Assembly (NCBI GenBank): GCA_030765065.1
Contig: CM060988.1
Coordinates: forward strand, 197,282,565-197,346,564
Origin: Deroplatys truncata
Lineage: Eukaryota > Arthropoda > Insecta > Mantodea > Mantidae
Reading direction: 5' to 3'
Length of the DNA stretch: 64,000 nucleotides
Positions 1 to 11,800 of the stretch are shown in pieces. Made by a program: the position numbers and the translations under genes. The notes beneath the pieces were generated by a model, which was given only the letters and a program-made list of their open reading frames with translations, did not search any database and was not told where the DNA came from. Positions within the stretch are counted from its first letter, which is position 1. Each line of letters starts with the position of its first letter.

Positions 1-204
1 TCACAAAGAGAGAGCAACAGAAACTTCTTTCATTTGAGTTTGCTATAGCACAGAGCTTGCTTTAGCTTTCCATTGTTCAAAAGTTAGTATGTCATTTTGT
101 GTGTTTAAAACATTCACTTCAGTTTCTGCCTGTGGGTAGGTCATGAAATACTGAATGAAATAAGTTCTAGGTTACCATTAGTGATTACATGTACACATAA
201 AACC

Positions 205-1055
205 TATGTGTTATATTCACATGACTTTCTCTACCAACTGCCATTCATTTTTATATGGACTATTCTTATGAAAGCCTGTTTTATCATTTATTTGATGTTA
301 ATCAAAATAAGCCTTTGCAGAAATAATTTCATTTCACATTTCATTGTAGGTTCAAGGGGATAGAAGAAATCTGTTTCATAGTTAGATGTTTAAAAATTAG
401 TTGGTAAATGCTGACCTTAAATACTCTTTCCAAGACATTGCAAGAAACAGCTGAATAGTGACAGCAGTTTATGAAAATGACATAGTATTGAAAAATTCCA
501 ACCAAAATAATGAATATCTTGAAATGGTTGATGCTACTAAGAACTTTTTTGAAATAAATTGTGTTCTAAAGTGATATATTTTTTGTGTAGTAAGTTTTTG
601 TCTATCTCTTATGCTTTACCATTTAAACAAAAGCATAAAAAATTATTTCAGAATGAAGAGGGCTTCACAGGTTATTCCCAAACAATTGAAGAAAAAAATA
701 TTATTTGTCATGTAATATATGGTATTTTAATCAAAATTGTTAGGGCCACTTTGGATAAAATCCAAAATTTTAAAAAATCTTCCATGTAAAGGCTAGTTTG
801 GGTTGGGGGTATTTTCCTTAAAATCTTTGTGTGGCATCTTTGGAAGATACTAAACTCAAATACCAAGTTTAGTATTTAACAGACAAGTCATTTTTGAGTT
901 ATGCTGTTCATGCACCCACCACACATGGGTTTTTTTCTAAAAATGTTCTTTTTTTTATCCAGGGGACCTTTAAACATGTACGTCTGGTGAAATCTGGATA
1001 TCAAATGCATACCTTCTCTGCTTATTATTATGTGGTAGGGAAAGAAATAATAGAA
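205..1055 (+). repeat. Rep-1 dispersed repeat, copy a (family description)
   Basis: First of about sixteen copies of one non-coding family in the window. A full unit is about 0.9-1.1 kb. It opens near CACATGACTTTCTCTAC and runs through conserved blocks such as GGTTTACCAGTTATAC, CATGTAAAGGGTAGTTTGGG and CCAAGTTTGGT. A CA-rich microsatellite follows, and the unit closes at GTAGAGAAAGTAAAAAT. The 11-base blocks ACTTTCTCTAC and GTAGAGAAAGT near the two ends are inverse complements. No copy has a credible ORF. This copy is nearly full length but diverged, and its 3' end reads GTAGGGAAAG. I infer a non-autonomous mobile element; its class is unknown. Confidence 0.75.
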
Positions 1056-1428
1056 ATTCCTTTTTATGAGGGGGTGAGCGACCTTGACCCTTGAAAATGT
1101 CATTTGCCTTGCTAGTGAAGAATCTCCATTAAAATTCCAGTAAAGATTACAAGGTATTTCATTTATCTGCCTCAGTTAAAGAATGTAGCACAGAAAGCTA
1201 TTTTTTCCATTTTAATTTAAAGTCTGAAAAATATCACGGAAGGAATGTTAATGAAATAATATTAAGATATTAACACACAGTTTTTTCTGTATTTTTTTAC
1301 AAACTTCCTTTTATAATTTGCTACACTCCTTGTTTGGTTATTGGAAAACAAAATAGTAAATAATTAGGAATGCACAGATTTAAATGCTTTTAACCTTTCC
1401 TTATGTCCTGCACCATGGGTAGAGAGTT

Positions 1429-1713
1429 GTCCTCCATGGCCTAGTGGTACCATGCTAGCCTCTAGTTCCCAAGATCACAGGTTCAAATGTGGTGGAGGGC
1501 GATGGATTTTTTCAGGCGTAATAATCCTAGCATGGCTTGTTTTGGAAGGGAAGCAAAGACGGTGGTCTTGTGTTGTAGATTTACGTCACATAAAAGAGCC
1601 TCAAGCCTGATAAAGAGGTCTCTGAGCAAAATTTCTGGTCTTTCACGCCCAATATAGAATGGGGCGCTAAGGAAAATAGCAGTTAAAGAGCGTCCATAAA
1701 TAAAGCTCAATTG
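1429..1713 (+). mobile_element. SINE1 copy (tRNA-derived SINE)
   Basis: About 285 bp. The 5' part resembles a tRNA gene, with an A-box-like stretch near GGCCTAGTGGTACC and a B-box-like stretch at GGTTCAAATG. The conserved body runs through TCAAGCCTGATAAAGAGG and CTTTCACGCCCAATATAGAA to GAGCGTCCATAAATAAA. The same body occurs at 23269, 27912, 41763, 43411 and 53696. The internal polymerase III promoter is inferred from family resemblance. Confidence 0.85.
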
Positions 1714-2480
1714 TTTTTTTATTTTCGTGGGCTAGAGCATGGGGCTCATTTAATACTTTGTGTGCTGAACTTAATGTCAGAATCACAAATGCTATTATCA
1801 TTAAGAACAAAAAAAAAAAAAAATACAGAAAGGATATTTCTTCTTTATCAGAACCTGAGGTATTGTTTTTTCTGGTGGATTATGTTTACACAATTCTTAT
1901 CTTCTTCTTTAGCTTTTTAACATAAAGGAAGCTCAATTTTTCTTACTTCTACGTTCATTATTTTTTACTAAGCATTTCACCTGCATTTTCCATGCGAAGG
2001 TGCATGTGATTTTCCTATTATGTTCCCTACTTTAGTGTTCATCACCTCTTAATAGGAAGTCTGACTTAAATACAGAAATGCACATTGAAACATAAATTTG
2101 CTACTGTGAATGCGGTGTAGCATACTTCTAGACTTAGGATTGATTTATACGATCAATTCATCAAATTCTTTTCCACTGCCTGTTTAGTTCTTAGAGACAT
2201 TAAGCATTCCCAAGAAAAGAGAAAAATTCTGGTGCTACCAACCTGACCTAATAACCAACCAATGAAACTTAAAAAAGATGAGTAGCTAATAGTTATGTTA
2301 AAAGATTTTAATGAAATTTGTTTCCTTTAGGCATATCATGAAGAAGTGACATTTAGTTAAAAAAAATTGTTAGTGTATTTTCTGCCATGATTCTTCATGA
2401 GATAAGAGCCAATTAGTATAATTTCATTCTTGATATCAGTTACGAGTGTAATGTGCAGTGTATGCAAAAAGTAATTATAA

Positions 2481-2486
<6 letters not shown>
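1714..2486. other. Intron/intergenic stretch with no recognised feature
   Basis: AT-rich sequence inside the presumed large paramyosin intron. I see no coding potential, exon-like splice pairing or repeat shared with the rest of the window. The same holds for 1-204 and 1056-1428. Confidence 0.5.

Positions 2487-2511
<25 letters not shown>
2487..2511. repeat. (TA)n microsatellite
   Basis: An uninterrupted TA dinucleotide run of about 12 units inside AT-rich intron sequence. Confidence 0.9.
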
Positions 2512-2559
2512 TTCCAATATTATAATGTATAAAACTTTTTCCGGCACCCAAGACTACAG

Positions 2560-3480
2560 TTTTTAACATCTTCTTATCACTTTTCTCTATTCTTGGCCAT
2601 TGGCCCATAAATATTCCTCAGTTTCCCAATCCATCATTGCGCCTCTAATTTCTTGAATCCATGTGCTATGCAGTCTTTTTTTTCTCCCCCTTCCTGGTGG
2701 CGTCCACTCCATTATTCTTTTGGGTAATCTTGCCATCTTCCCTTCTTTTAGCATGCCCTACCATTCTAATTGTTTCTGTTGAATAAAATCTAAAATTTAA
2801 TATTGAACATTCATATTTTCTTTTATAAAGTCATCTCTATTTTTTCTCTTTTAGATATCCTAGCAGATCTCCTGCAATAAACCATTTCTGTTGTCCATAA
2901 TTTTCTTTTTAACTGAAAGTTCAGAAGCCACATGCCAGAGCCATGGGTTATAATACTTCTAACTATTGTTTTAAAAATTGTAGTTTTAGTTTCTTTTGAG
3001 ACATGTTTATCCCATAATATATCATTCAAAGTAGATATAGCATACCTTCCTGGGTTTATCTATGATCTTATTTCCTTTTCTTGTTTCCCATCTTGTGTAA
3101 TCTTTGTTTAATTATCCCCATTTTGTCTTCCAGTACCAAATCTTGATGATCATCCATAGATTTACCCATATTTACTTTTACACCCCATTTGTTGCATTCT
3201 TGAATAAATTTCCTTGTAAGATACTTTACATCATATTCTTGGGCCAGAATTAACTGATTATCTGAAAATTGTAGGGAGCATATTGTTGACTCATCATCTA
3301 TTGCAATTCCCATATTTTTACACTTATTTTTCCAACCTTCTATAGCTTTTTCTGTGTAAATTTGATATAATGTAGTAGATACACAGCATCCCTGTTGTAA
3401 TGCTTTATTGATATGAAATCCGCTTGACAAATATTTTCCCATTTTTACTTTTATATACATATGCATTTATATTGACCATA
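2560..3480 (-). pseudogene. Non-LTR retrotransposon (LINE) reverse transcriptase 3' fragment
   Basis: Minus-strand reading frames at 3466-3068, 3029-2823 and about 2800-2560 encode successive parts of a LINE reverse transcriptase C-terminus. The first has the ALQQGCCVSTTLYQIY stretch (family form QGC.LSP.LF). The catalytic FADD-type motif reads FSDN at residues 67-70, so the second catalytic Asp is lost. The second frame has ITHGSGMWLLN, as in the post-RT region of insect LINEs. The last part carries the KRIMEWTPPGR block typical of their 3' ends. The pieces lie in different frames with no 5' region, so this is a truncated dead copy in the paramyosin intron. The clade is not assigned. Confidence 0.75.
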
Positions 3481-4204
3481 TATATAGAAAATAAACTAAC
3501 TGTTAAGGGCAGCCAGGTAAAATTTTTAAATGTTGCAGTTTTATCCAAATGTTTTCAAAATTTTGTTACACACTGCTCTACTACAATTATAAACTAGTTT
3601 TAAATTTCATACAGATGTCTTTAATAATTTTTGAGAAAAAAAAATTTACTTTAATTATGCTCATTAATCAGGTGTGCCACATGATGCAGAAATCGGGATT
3701 TTGAAAAAATAAAAATACTACCATATCATTTAAATAGTAATGTACAAAACTGGCATGTATAATTTTTTTCATTGTTCTGGTTATCTCCAAATAAAAAAAA
3801 AACTTTAGACCTTAAAATATAACTTTTTTAAACAATTTATCCTCCCTGGTTGAATTAATTATGTCAAATTTTAAGCAATTTAAAAGTGTAGCAAAAACCA
3901 TATGCCAATTTTTTAAGTTCATTCTCTCTGAGTTTGTGCTGAAAATTTTGACAAGATTAGTTACAAGGTATACATCACATGGAGCAAAAGTATAAGAAAA
4001 GTCATTCGAGTAAAAGGTACTGGAAGTAAGTGCAGGCCTTTAGGCTGTGTGCTCTTGGGCATTTAAGTGGTCACGTGTTGAAGCTTTAAAGAGCTCTGAG
4101 AGCAAACACCATGGCATGTAATTGAAGCTAAAGGTTCAATGTATTTTTGGACATAAAACTAATTCTTAATTTTTTTTTAAAATTGACCAAATTTCAGCAA
4201 TTTC
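3481..4204. other. Intron stretch with no recognised feature
   Basis: AT-rich sequence between the LINE fragment and Rep-1 copy b. No coding potential or shared repeat was recognised. Confidence 0.5.
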
Positions 4205-4435
4205 TTGAAAATTGTTGTGTGACATATTTGGCATTTACCCAACTTTTTTTTTGTTTTTTTTTTAGTTATGCTGTTCACATAAATACTCACACACTGAAAT
4301 TTTTCTGAAAACGTTTCTTTTTTAGGATTCAGGGGGTCTCAAAACATGCATTTTCAGTAAAATCTTGAATTAAAATTTGTTGGGTGGAGTACAATACCTT
4401 CTGTATATACTAGGTTCATGGTAGAGAAAGTAAAA
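4205..4435 (+). repeat. Rep-1 copy b, 3' portion only
   Basis: Matches the last ~230 bp of Rep-1: the block around TTAGTTATGCTGTTCACA, an eroded CA-rich segment, the AAAACATG block and the terminal GGTAGAGAAAGTAAAA. It ends about 340 bp upstream of the miniparamyosin E-box, so it lies just outside the inferred promoter. Confidence 0.75.
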
Positions 4436-4776
4436 AGAGAAAAAGAATGAACATCTGTGGTGCTAATTATAGAGATCTCCTACCACATGTGATTTCTGGC
4501 AGTGGCTCTGACATAAAGCCATTTATAATAAACTTGGCAGCTTTAGTCTTCCTTCAGTAATAAGTTGTTTCAACGTAAATATACATTCTGAAATGTAAGG
4601 AGTTAGTACAGCATTGTTTTTTCTGCTACAAACTATGTTAATCTTAATTTAAAAAAATAAATAAAATGAAAGAAGAAATAAAAAAGAAAACATGTTCAAT
4701 AAGTTCTCATCAAGCCTATCAGTCAAACTGCTCATTTATCAGCACAACAAATGGCCTTGAAATCTGAAATGTAAAT

Positions 4777-4782
4777 CAGCTG
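4777..4782 (+). promoter_or_regulatory. E-box CAGCTG upstream of miniparamyosin
   Basis: A CAGCTG E-box 67 bp upstream of a perfect MEF2 site. E-boxes paired with MEF2 sites are known in the Drosophila paramyosin/miniparamyosin regulatory regions. Its role here is inferred from position alone. Confidence 0.5.
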
Positions 4783-4843
4783 ACAGGTATTGTAATTGCC
4801 AAGGTTTCGATGAGGTAAGAGAACAATACTATCTTGAGCTCTT

Positions 4844-4853
4844 CTAAAAATAG
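4844..4853 (+). promoter_or_regulatory. MEF2 site CTAAAAATAG
   Basis: An exact match to the MEF2 consensus YTA(A/T)4TAR, 10 bp upstream of a TATA box and about 235 bp upstream of the miniparamyosin ATG. MEF2 drives insect muscle genes including paramyosin, so this site probably makes the internal promoter muscle-specific. Spacing and exact match support it; function is not tested. Confidence 0.7.
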
Positions 4854-4862
4854 TGCGGCACC

Positions 4863-4873
4863 TTTATATAATA
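4863..4873 (+). promoter_or_regulatory. TATA box of the internal miniparamyosin promoter
   Basis: TTTATATAATA lies directly downstream of the MEF2 site. A start about 30 bp further on would give a 5' leader of roughly 190 nt before the ATG at 5089. No clear initiator was identified. Confidence 0.6.
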
Positions 4874-5088
4874 CCAAGCTAGGAACCTTGACAGCCCAGG
4901 TCTCAGCCAAACATCTAAAGTGCAACAGCCCAGACAGAACCACAAGAGCTATTCACTATCAAATGGAACTTGAATGTCTCAGCTAAAAAAGTGTATCGTG
5001 ATATTCTAAGCATCCCTGCTCCACTTTCTGTCCATTGGCTAGCTTAAAATTAGATTTTCCAATACAACAGTGAGAGGGTGGGAAAGAA

Positions 5089-5855
5089 ATGACAACAGTG
5101 ACAGTAGTAAAGCCAGTCAAACTGTGGGAGAAGCCCCCCACACATCTGTATGAGAACAACTACGGATATGCATTTAACTTTTACCAGCCTATGATAGATT
5201 ACCTTGATGCTAAAAAAAGCAATATTAAGACTAAAGAGTACCCTCACTTGCCATGGAATAATGAGAGGTGTTTAGACAAGTACAATCCAAAAAATAAAAT
5301 TTCGCTATACTCAGAGAGTGATCTACAAAAACTAGCACAAGAGGCAGAGCAAACAGCCAAACAGAATCTTCGAACATTCAAAACTGCCAAACGAACAAAC
5401 TTTTCCCTTTCAAAGTCTGTGTCTGCTGCATCAGTTACTAAACATATCGAGTCCGTTACGGTCAAAAGTAAAACAAAGAGGACTAAGCGGAGAGAAATGT
5501 CACGCAGCCTGGAGAACCTTTCTACCCTGGATTCCATGGACATGGAGGATATCTACGCCACTGGAGCTCATAAGTTTGCACACGAATATGTACGAGGAAA
5601 ATCTGCAAAAGGAATAGAGGCGCACTTGCTGGCAGAAAGTCTGCGCAATGTCTCATCCTCGACTGGTATTGACATCAAAGCTTTCCAAAGGCGTGCAGAA
5701 ATGGCTTCACATGACACGTCTGAACATTTACGTTTCATGGAACAAAGGGAGCGAACTTTGAAGGAGACTTCTGATTTGATGAAACCGCCAGATGAACTCA
5801 AACTGGAACTGAAAGGATTCAATAAGAAGACTTCAAGCTACTTTCAAGATAAAAG
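5089..5855 (+). CDS. Prm: Miniparamyosin unique first coding exon
   Basis: Codes for 255 residues plus two bases of a split codon. The head begins with a Pro/Tyr/Asn-rich stretch ([20 protein letters not shown] at residues 12-31). A basic, Ser/Thr-rich middle with KRTKRR near residue 125 follows, then a charged, probably helical segment from about residue 180 leading into the rod. The donor is AAAAG|GTATC. Its last two bases AG join the C at 7958 to make a Ser codon, after which the rod begins. Open reading continues past 5855 to a stop at 5875-5877, so intron retention would add only a few residues. Confidence 0.93.
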
Positions 5856-8800
5856 GTATCTGTTTTGTGACTTTTAAAATAAAAAATAAAGTGATTAAGG
5901 TGCTTTTGTATTACACAGTGGTTGTTGTAATTACATTTTCTCACAGTGCAATGGTTTGCATACAAAGTTTTGCTACTGAAATGTAAGATAAATTCATGGT
6001 GAGTAACTCATTATTTTATACTAAACACAGATATAAACTGTTTTGGTGCACAACACTATTTATTTTATCTGACCAACATTTATGGAAGAGCATGCTAATT
6101 ATAAATCTGAATTTTGTGACATTATTTTCTCTTGTGTTTAAAATTCTTTAATCAGATGGATTAAATATGTTTATTTTCATTATTTTAGTATTGCCATTCC
6201 AATGTTATTGAAAATGTTTTTTAATAAGTTTACTTTCCATTTCTAAAGCAAAATGCAAATATACTTCATCAAGCACTCGATTCAATCAATTTAGTTATTT
6301 TTCACTCTTTTAAAGTATCTTTTGAGTTCAAAATTTGTAAGACTCTCCTTATATTCTAAAACTCACAATCATTTATCAGTAACAATCAATGTTAGATGTT
6401 ATAATCAGCAGAAAAGAAAAGCTACATAATAAGTCTCAAAAAATGCATACATTGTACGTTTTTAAAAATATATAGAAAAGCTGAACAAAAACCATGGTCA
6501 GATGTTAGTGTTTTATCAGTACAAAACTCGTGAATCATACAAAGCAAAACAGTTCACTTAAAAGATTCTTATTAGTGAGAGGGAAATTGACCTTACATGG
6601 TGCAATTGGCAACACTGTCTTCCTGCATGCTGCCTGCACTGTTTTTGAGTAATGTTGCATGGACAGGGGGGATGGAAAAATTGTTGGGCCCATGGATGTA
6701 ACATTACCTAAATACGGGGCTGTGTGCACTTATGTACTATATACTGCATTTACTAAATGTAACGACAAGACCATTATCAAAATGACCTTATTGCTTTGTT
6801 TTTCCCTTCATTTCAGTTAAGTGCCTTATAGTTAGTGGACAGGGAATTAAAGTTAAGCCAGGATGTACTACTATACTAACTGAGGGACTTTATTTTAGTT
6901 GATTTTATGGAATATGTCCTTGATTATATTCATAATCATTTTCATTCCTGGTTATTAAAAGCCTCTATCTTTAATTTAACTAATGTATATAATCAGCAAT
7001 GTTCAAGTAATTTTAAAGTACTAAAAAGTTTGTAAGTGCACATGAACCTACTGAGAACATGTGTAAAAAAATGTGATGTGTTGCATTCACTTAATTTTCT
7101 CTACTCACTCTATTACAAACTCTTCTTACGAAAACTTATTTTTTCTATCTACTACTTGTTAATTGAGATAAACTTTCATTACATATTTAGAAGGATAGAC
7201 TAGGCTAAAGCAATAGCCAGAGTTTTAAAAATGGATCACTATGTCATGGCTTGAAATTCGATATTCTTTGCATAGGAGAAAAAACAAACAGCAATTTACC
7301 ACTTGAAAAAGTTTAAGTTGAAAATTCAAACCAATAACAAAGAATATCTCGGAAATGCTTAACAACACAAAAATTGTTAATTGCCATAAACTGTCTGCTT
7401 TAGCGAGGTGTACATTTTCTGTATAGTAGGATTTTGTCTATCTCTTATGGTTTACCAGTTATACAAACATGATTCAGAGTGAAGAGGGCTATTCAGAGAA
7501 AATTCAAGACATACATTTTATTTGTCATGAAAATATATGAAACACAAGGTATTATATTGCTATTTTTAAGAAAATAAAAAATAACAATAATTTTACCATG
7601 TAAAGGATAGTTTGGAGTAGGAGGATTTTCTTGAAAACCTTTGTGGCGTGTCTTTGAAAGACACTGAACTTGATTTAACCAACATTTCATTTTTGTATTA
7701 TGGCACTGGCGCACACACATACACACACACCAACATTCTCGTTTTTTGGATTCAGGGAGCCTCAATATATGTATTTCCAGTAAATGCCAGTACTAGATTC
7801 TTGCTTGGATTGCAATGCTACCTCTGCTTATTTTTCATACATTTTTGTAACATGAATGACAATTCTTTTTATATTTAACATCGTAAGCTGCAATTTAAAA
7901 CATATGTGAGATTAACAATACAGTCCTTAAGGAGGCATATAAAACTCTATGTTACAGCAAGCAGACCGCTATCGAGATTGAGCAGCTTAATGCCCGTGTG
8001 GTGGAGGCTGAGACCAGGCTTAAGACTGAGGTGACCAGAATCAAGAAGAAGCTGCAGATCCAGATCACTGAGCTTGAGATGTCTCTTGATGTGGCCAACA
8101 AGAACAACATTGAACTGCAGAAGACCATCAAGAAGCAGTCTCTTACACTCACTGTAAGTATATGGTAATGAATAAGTATACAAAGAAGTACTAATATAAT
8201 ATGATATACATTTATGAAACAAATCTTCCATCCTCTTAACTGGGCCCTCCAACTTCTAATATTAAGAATCCTTTCATTTATATTTACATTTTCAATTATT
8301 TCCTTATTTACTTTCTTTTATGTTCATTGTGTATCAATTGGAATCCAGGTTGAATTTGCATAGTATGTTTTATAGTACATACTAGAAATGATTATATCAA
8401 ACTTTTCAGTATCATGTTAACCATAAAAATGTGTTGTACAGGAACTGCAAGCTCACTATGATGAAGTACAGCGCCAGCTGCAAGTGACGCTGGATCAGTA
8501 TGGCATCGCTCAACGCAAGCTGCAGTCTACCACTGCCGAGCTGGAGGAGATTCGTGGCAACTATGAGGGGGTAAGATAAGCATTATCACTTTTATTGGAA
8601 TTCAGTCTCCCTTTTTAAAGAAAATGTGTAAGGTTTGGGGTTAAAAACATAAGTAAACTGGTATTTAAATAAATAGCAAAAAATTAGATGAAATCACCCA
8701 CCAAGAGGAAGCAGAGCAACATTTCAACTTTCATACTTGTCTATGTTGCATTAAGGGGACAATCAGGAGTTAGAAAACCTGATTTTTTTGACATTTTTGT

Positions 8801-11800
8801 CAAATATTTTTTAATTTGGCTACCTTGGTATGTCTGCAATTAATGGCCCGAAGGTTTTGACTGAATTCTCCTTATAAATGTGATAAAACTGGATATTTAA
8901 ATGCCTGTGTAAGCCTAGAGGGAGCACTGCTCGAGTGAATGCTAATTCCGAAAGTTTTATTTTTTTGCAGTTTTGCCACTATTTTTTACAGTAAATATTA
9001 TTCACTGTGTCCTAAATTTATACAGTATATTTAGCTCACTTGTGTGAATAGCTCCAAGTGGCAGTTTTTAAAAAAACTAATTAGAGATATTTACATAATT
9101 TAAGTATATTTCATTAAATAATTTTGAAAAACCAATGTTTGGAGTTATTTCCATTACAATTATGCACAACAATCCAATTCATATGAATTTCAGTTAATAT
9201 TGACTTCAAAAAATAGGGGTCAAACCTACTTTAAAAATAAACACATACACATAAAAATTCATTCTAGAAATCTAAATCTTTGAAGTATTAATTATTAATT
9301 TTGTGTAAATATATCCTAAAAATTTCATAAAATTTGGTCAAATAAAAAACAAAATATTGAAATTTCATTCTTACTAGATCCTCTTTATCTTTGCTGCAGA
9401 ATTTTAAAATTGGTGATAATTAATTTCTTTCATCTAGCTGTGTTTAGGCTAAAGTTGGGGAGGTAGAATCAGACTGAAAAATTCAACACCATAGCTGGGA
9501 TTTGAACCACAATTCTTCGGCTTTCCATACTATCGCTCTAACTGAGCTATCATGGCAATATACCAGTACAATACTAATTCCCAAAATGACTCACATTTTT
9601 TAGTGTTGTGCAAGCATGTTGCCATCATAGCTCAGTTGTTTGGAGCAATGTCACAGAAAGCTGAAGATCCGTGGTTCAAATCCCAGCTGTGGCATTGAAT
9701 TCTTCAGTCTGATTCTACCTTTCCAACCTTACCGTACACTTGGCATGTGTGAAAGAACAATTAATTTTCACTGATTGGCCTAATAGTGCTTAAATATAAA
9801 GCTTGGAACTTAGTACTTATGAGATTGTAAGTTGCCATCAAAATGAATCTGAGAACACCTTGTGGTTTACTGGGAAAACTGAGTCAGTTGGGGAATTTAG
9901 TACCATACCAGCATGTTACCATGGTAGATGAGTTGGTTAGAGCACTGATATGGAAAGCTGAAGATCCATGGTTCATCCTAGCTATGACATTGAATTCTTC
10001 AATCTGATTCTACCTGTCCTAAATGTTCAGTGTGAGTGTCAGTGTATGGTTACAAAAGCTATATGTTAAAGGTGAAAAATGAAACTGCTACAGCCCTTGC
10101 ACAGAGAATTTCTGTATCACCCATACAAAGCAAGAGATAATTGATTCTTTAGTATACTAAATGAATGTTGTGTTGTATATGTTCAGGCGCTCCGTGCCAA
10201 ACGTGCTGCAGAACTACTGTATGAGGAATCTGTTACCCGTATCAACGAGCTGACTACCATCAATGTCAACATTGCTACTGCTAAGGCCAAGATTGAACAG
10301 GAGCTTTCCACCCTTGCTGGAGACTACGACGAAGTGACACGTGAACTCAGGGTAACTTATTTCTAGCTATGACTCTTTTTTCTTTTACTCATCTTGTACA
10401 ATTCTAGCTATATGTTACTTGCTCCCCCAATTAGGGAAGCTGTGACCACGAGGAATTCATTTCCAAATATTAAACATCAGAAAATTAAATAAGAATGATT
10501 GAACAGTGTTTAATGCCCATTTTTACTACATATGGTCCCATAGACAGTGGATTCTGATGATACATGAAATGATAATTGGGAAACAAATTTTCTGAAGGAA
10601 GTTTTCCAGGTCTACGTTTAGAGTACCTCCTTGCAGTTGCTGGTTATGAGCACTGAGGAAAGTATCAAAACCTCAGTCAGGGAGGATGCTCCTGATGGAA
10701 TTTGAGCCATGGACCTCCCATTCATGAGTCTATGCCTTAATGATCTTGGTTACCCTATCAGTAATTAAGTAACAGCAAACGTATTTACACATAGAGGACT
10801 AGAGACGAAAAGAGCACAAATGTATTTGATTTGCGTTGGATATAAATAACTATATACTCAAATGCTTGCATTAACTTGTGGTGCTCGAATATCTCAATTT
10901 AAAGTAATTTAGTAAACTGACATTTTATATAATGATTCTAAAAGTGTCTTACTCTAGGTGAAATACTGTAAGACAGTTCTCGATAAACTATTTTGTTAGT
11001 ACATGCTCTCCAAAACAGCGATTTTAGTGCCATAAACAGTCTGCAAAATTTAACTTTGGTAAAGTCAAGTATGTATTAGTATAGTCAAGGTGCAACAAAA
11101 TGTTAAACATAAGTTTATAATTGTGGGGTCCCTGATCACCCACTTTATAACATGGGTTCCTCAGCCATCTCTGTAGAGTGGCTCTAAATATTGATAAATG
11201 TGTGCTCTGAGGTAATTTGTTGAAAAGTTTTAGGTACATAATATTAAATGAATGTTTTGATTTGGATAATCTCACAGTTGCTTCTATTACGAGATAATTG
11301 GATCTGTGTATATCCTAACCACTGCTGCATTCATTGAGTATGCATTTCACCATTAATAAACACTTCAGTATATATTGATTAACAACAGTGAAATTATTTT
11401 TGTTTTTGAATATGGGTTTGTGGTGACACCATAGCTGAGTGGTTAGACTGTTCACTTCCCAACAAGGTGATCTGGGTTTAAACTCAGGGAACTGTATGTG
11501 GGATGATTTGTGGTGGATGAAGCAGCATCTGGATGGGGTTTCTCTAGTTTTCCCTGCCATTCATTCCAACAACTGCTCCATTATCACTTTTCCTTTCATC
11601 AATTTCACTGTCATTTCATATCATCTCTTTCCTTGCTTTCATACCAGGCTTCGGTTCTAATCAGCCATCCTGGTTCTTCTCTCCAATCCATAAGTCTCTG
11701 ACAGGCATCAGGCATTGGCTTGTAAGTCCTCCAAATGGGGAGGGTAACTGAGAAAGAAGTACAATATGGGTTTGCAATGGACAATGACACCTGTTACTAC

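Noticed and set aside
1440..1500. Possible tRNA gene; similar tRNA-like heads at 9634, 11425, 24010 and 53700
   Set aside because: The heads recur attached to SINE bodies, with mismatched stems and target duplications, so they are retroposed SINEs and not functional tRNA genes.
5244..5822. Minus-strand frames opposite the miniparamyosin first exon
   Set aside because: They are antisense shadows of a verified coding exon with matching splice phase.
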